Positions 23,771 through 24,279 of a DNA stretch of 24,279 bases are shown one piece after another. The DNA comes from Condylostoma magnum. Taxonomy: Eukaryota; Ciliophora; Heterotrichea; Heterotrichida; Condylostomatidae. The notes under the pieces are model-generated. The model was not told the DNA's origin and ran no database searches. It was given only the letters and a program-made list of their open reading frames with translations. The number at the start of each line of letters is the position of its first letter. Positions within the stretch are counted from its first letter, which is position 1. Where the stretch lies: assembly GCA_920105805.1 (NCBI GenBank), contig CAKKTI010000305.1, positions 1 through 24,279 on the forward strand. The letters are read 5' to 3'. A program made the translations under genes and the position numbers.

Positions 23771-24279
<509 letters not shown>

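Overview
The window is a gene-dense stretch of ciliate macronuclear-type DNA with roughly one third G+C. I found about 18 protein genes on both strands and no clear large introns. I see no rRNA, tRNA, mobile element, viral relic or CRISPR array. It cannot be read with the standard code: TAA and TAG interrupt every recognisable gene where glutamine is expected, and TGA sits at family-invariant tryptophans. Examples are the HPWF motif of a protein kinase, the C-terminal Trp of a PH domain, the Trp of HMG boxes, the W-D-D of a cyclin Y, and MORN consensus Trps. Yet S-adenosylhomocysteinase ends in its canonical KPEYRY followed by TGA, and several other genes also end at TGA. Another group (PH-kinase, M14-like protein, two coiled-coil or unknown proteins, a MORN protein) has no TGA anywhere near its end and fits only if TAA or TAG terminates. 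All three stop codons therefore appear to have a double meaning. This is the Condylostoma-type nuclear code (NCBI table 28) rather than the karyorelict code (table 27), where only TGA stops. I infer a heterotrich related to Condylostoma; a karyorelict such as Loxodes is the second choice.

Layout. 1-304: 3' end of an unrecognised gene (+). 349-1290: membrane acyltransferase of the LPCAT/PlsC type (+). 1304-2284: protein with three HMG-like boxes (+). 2546-4327: Xaa-Pro aminopeptidase P (+). 4377-5741: SV2-like major facilitator transporter (+). 5814-7247: S-adenosylhomocysteinase (-). 7440-8963: cyclin Y-like protein (-). 8964-9584: AT-rich divergent spacer. 9585-10903: basic Q-rich protein with an unresolved frame change (+). 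11105-12559: CEP70-like coiled-coil protein (+). 12744-14921: five-EF-hand protein (+). 14977-16419: PH domain plus protein kinase (-). 16496-18298: membrane-anchored M14 carboxypeptidase-like protein lacking zinc-site residues (-). 18302-18994: ankyrin-repeat protein (+). 19163-20926: unrecognised ciliate protein (-). 21075-22343: long coiled-coil protein (+). 22347-23186: MORN-repeat protein (-). 23386-23736: small secreted acidic protein (+). 23771-end: mRNA cap guanine-N7 methyltransferase, cut by the window edge (+).

The genes do not form one pathway. SAHH and the cap methyltransferase both belong to SAM-dependent methylation. CEP70-like, MORN, EF-hand and coiled-coil proteins suggest basal-body, cortex or cilium functions typical of a ciliate. 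Spacing is extreme: one convergent pair has stop codons 3 nt apart, one divergent pair has start codons 3 nt apart, and most other gaps are 30-200 nt. Starts and stops below were chosen from family conservation, spacing and the ambiguous code, and alternatives are given where they matter.
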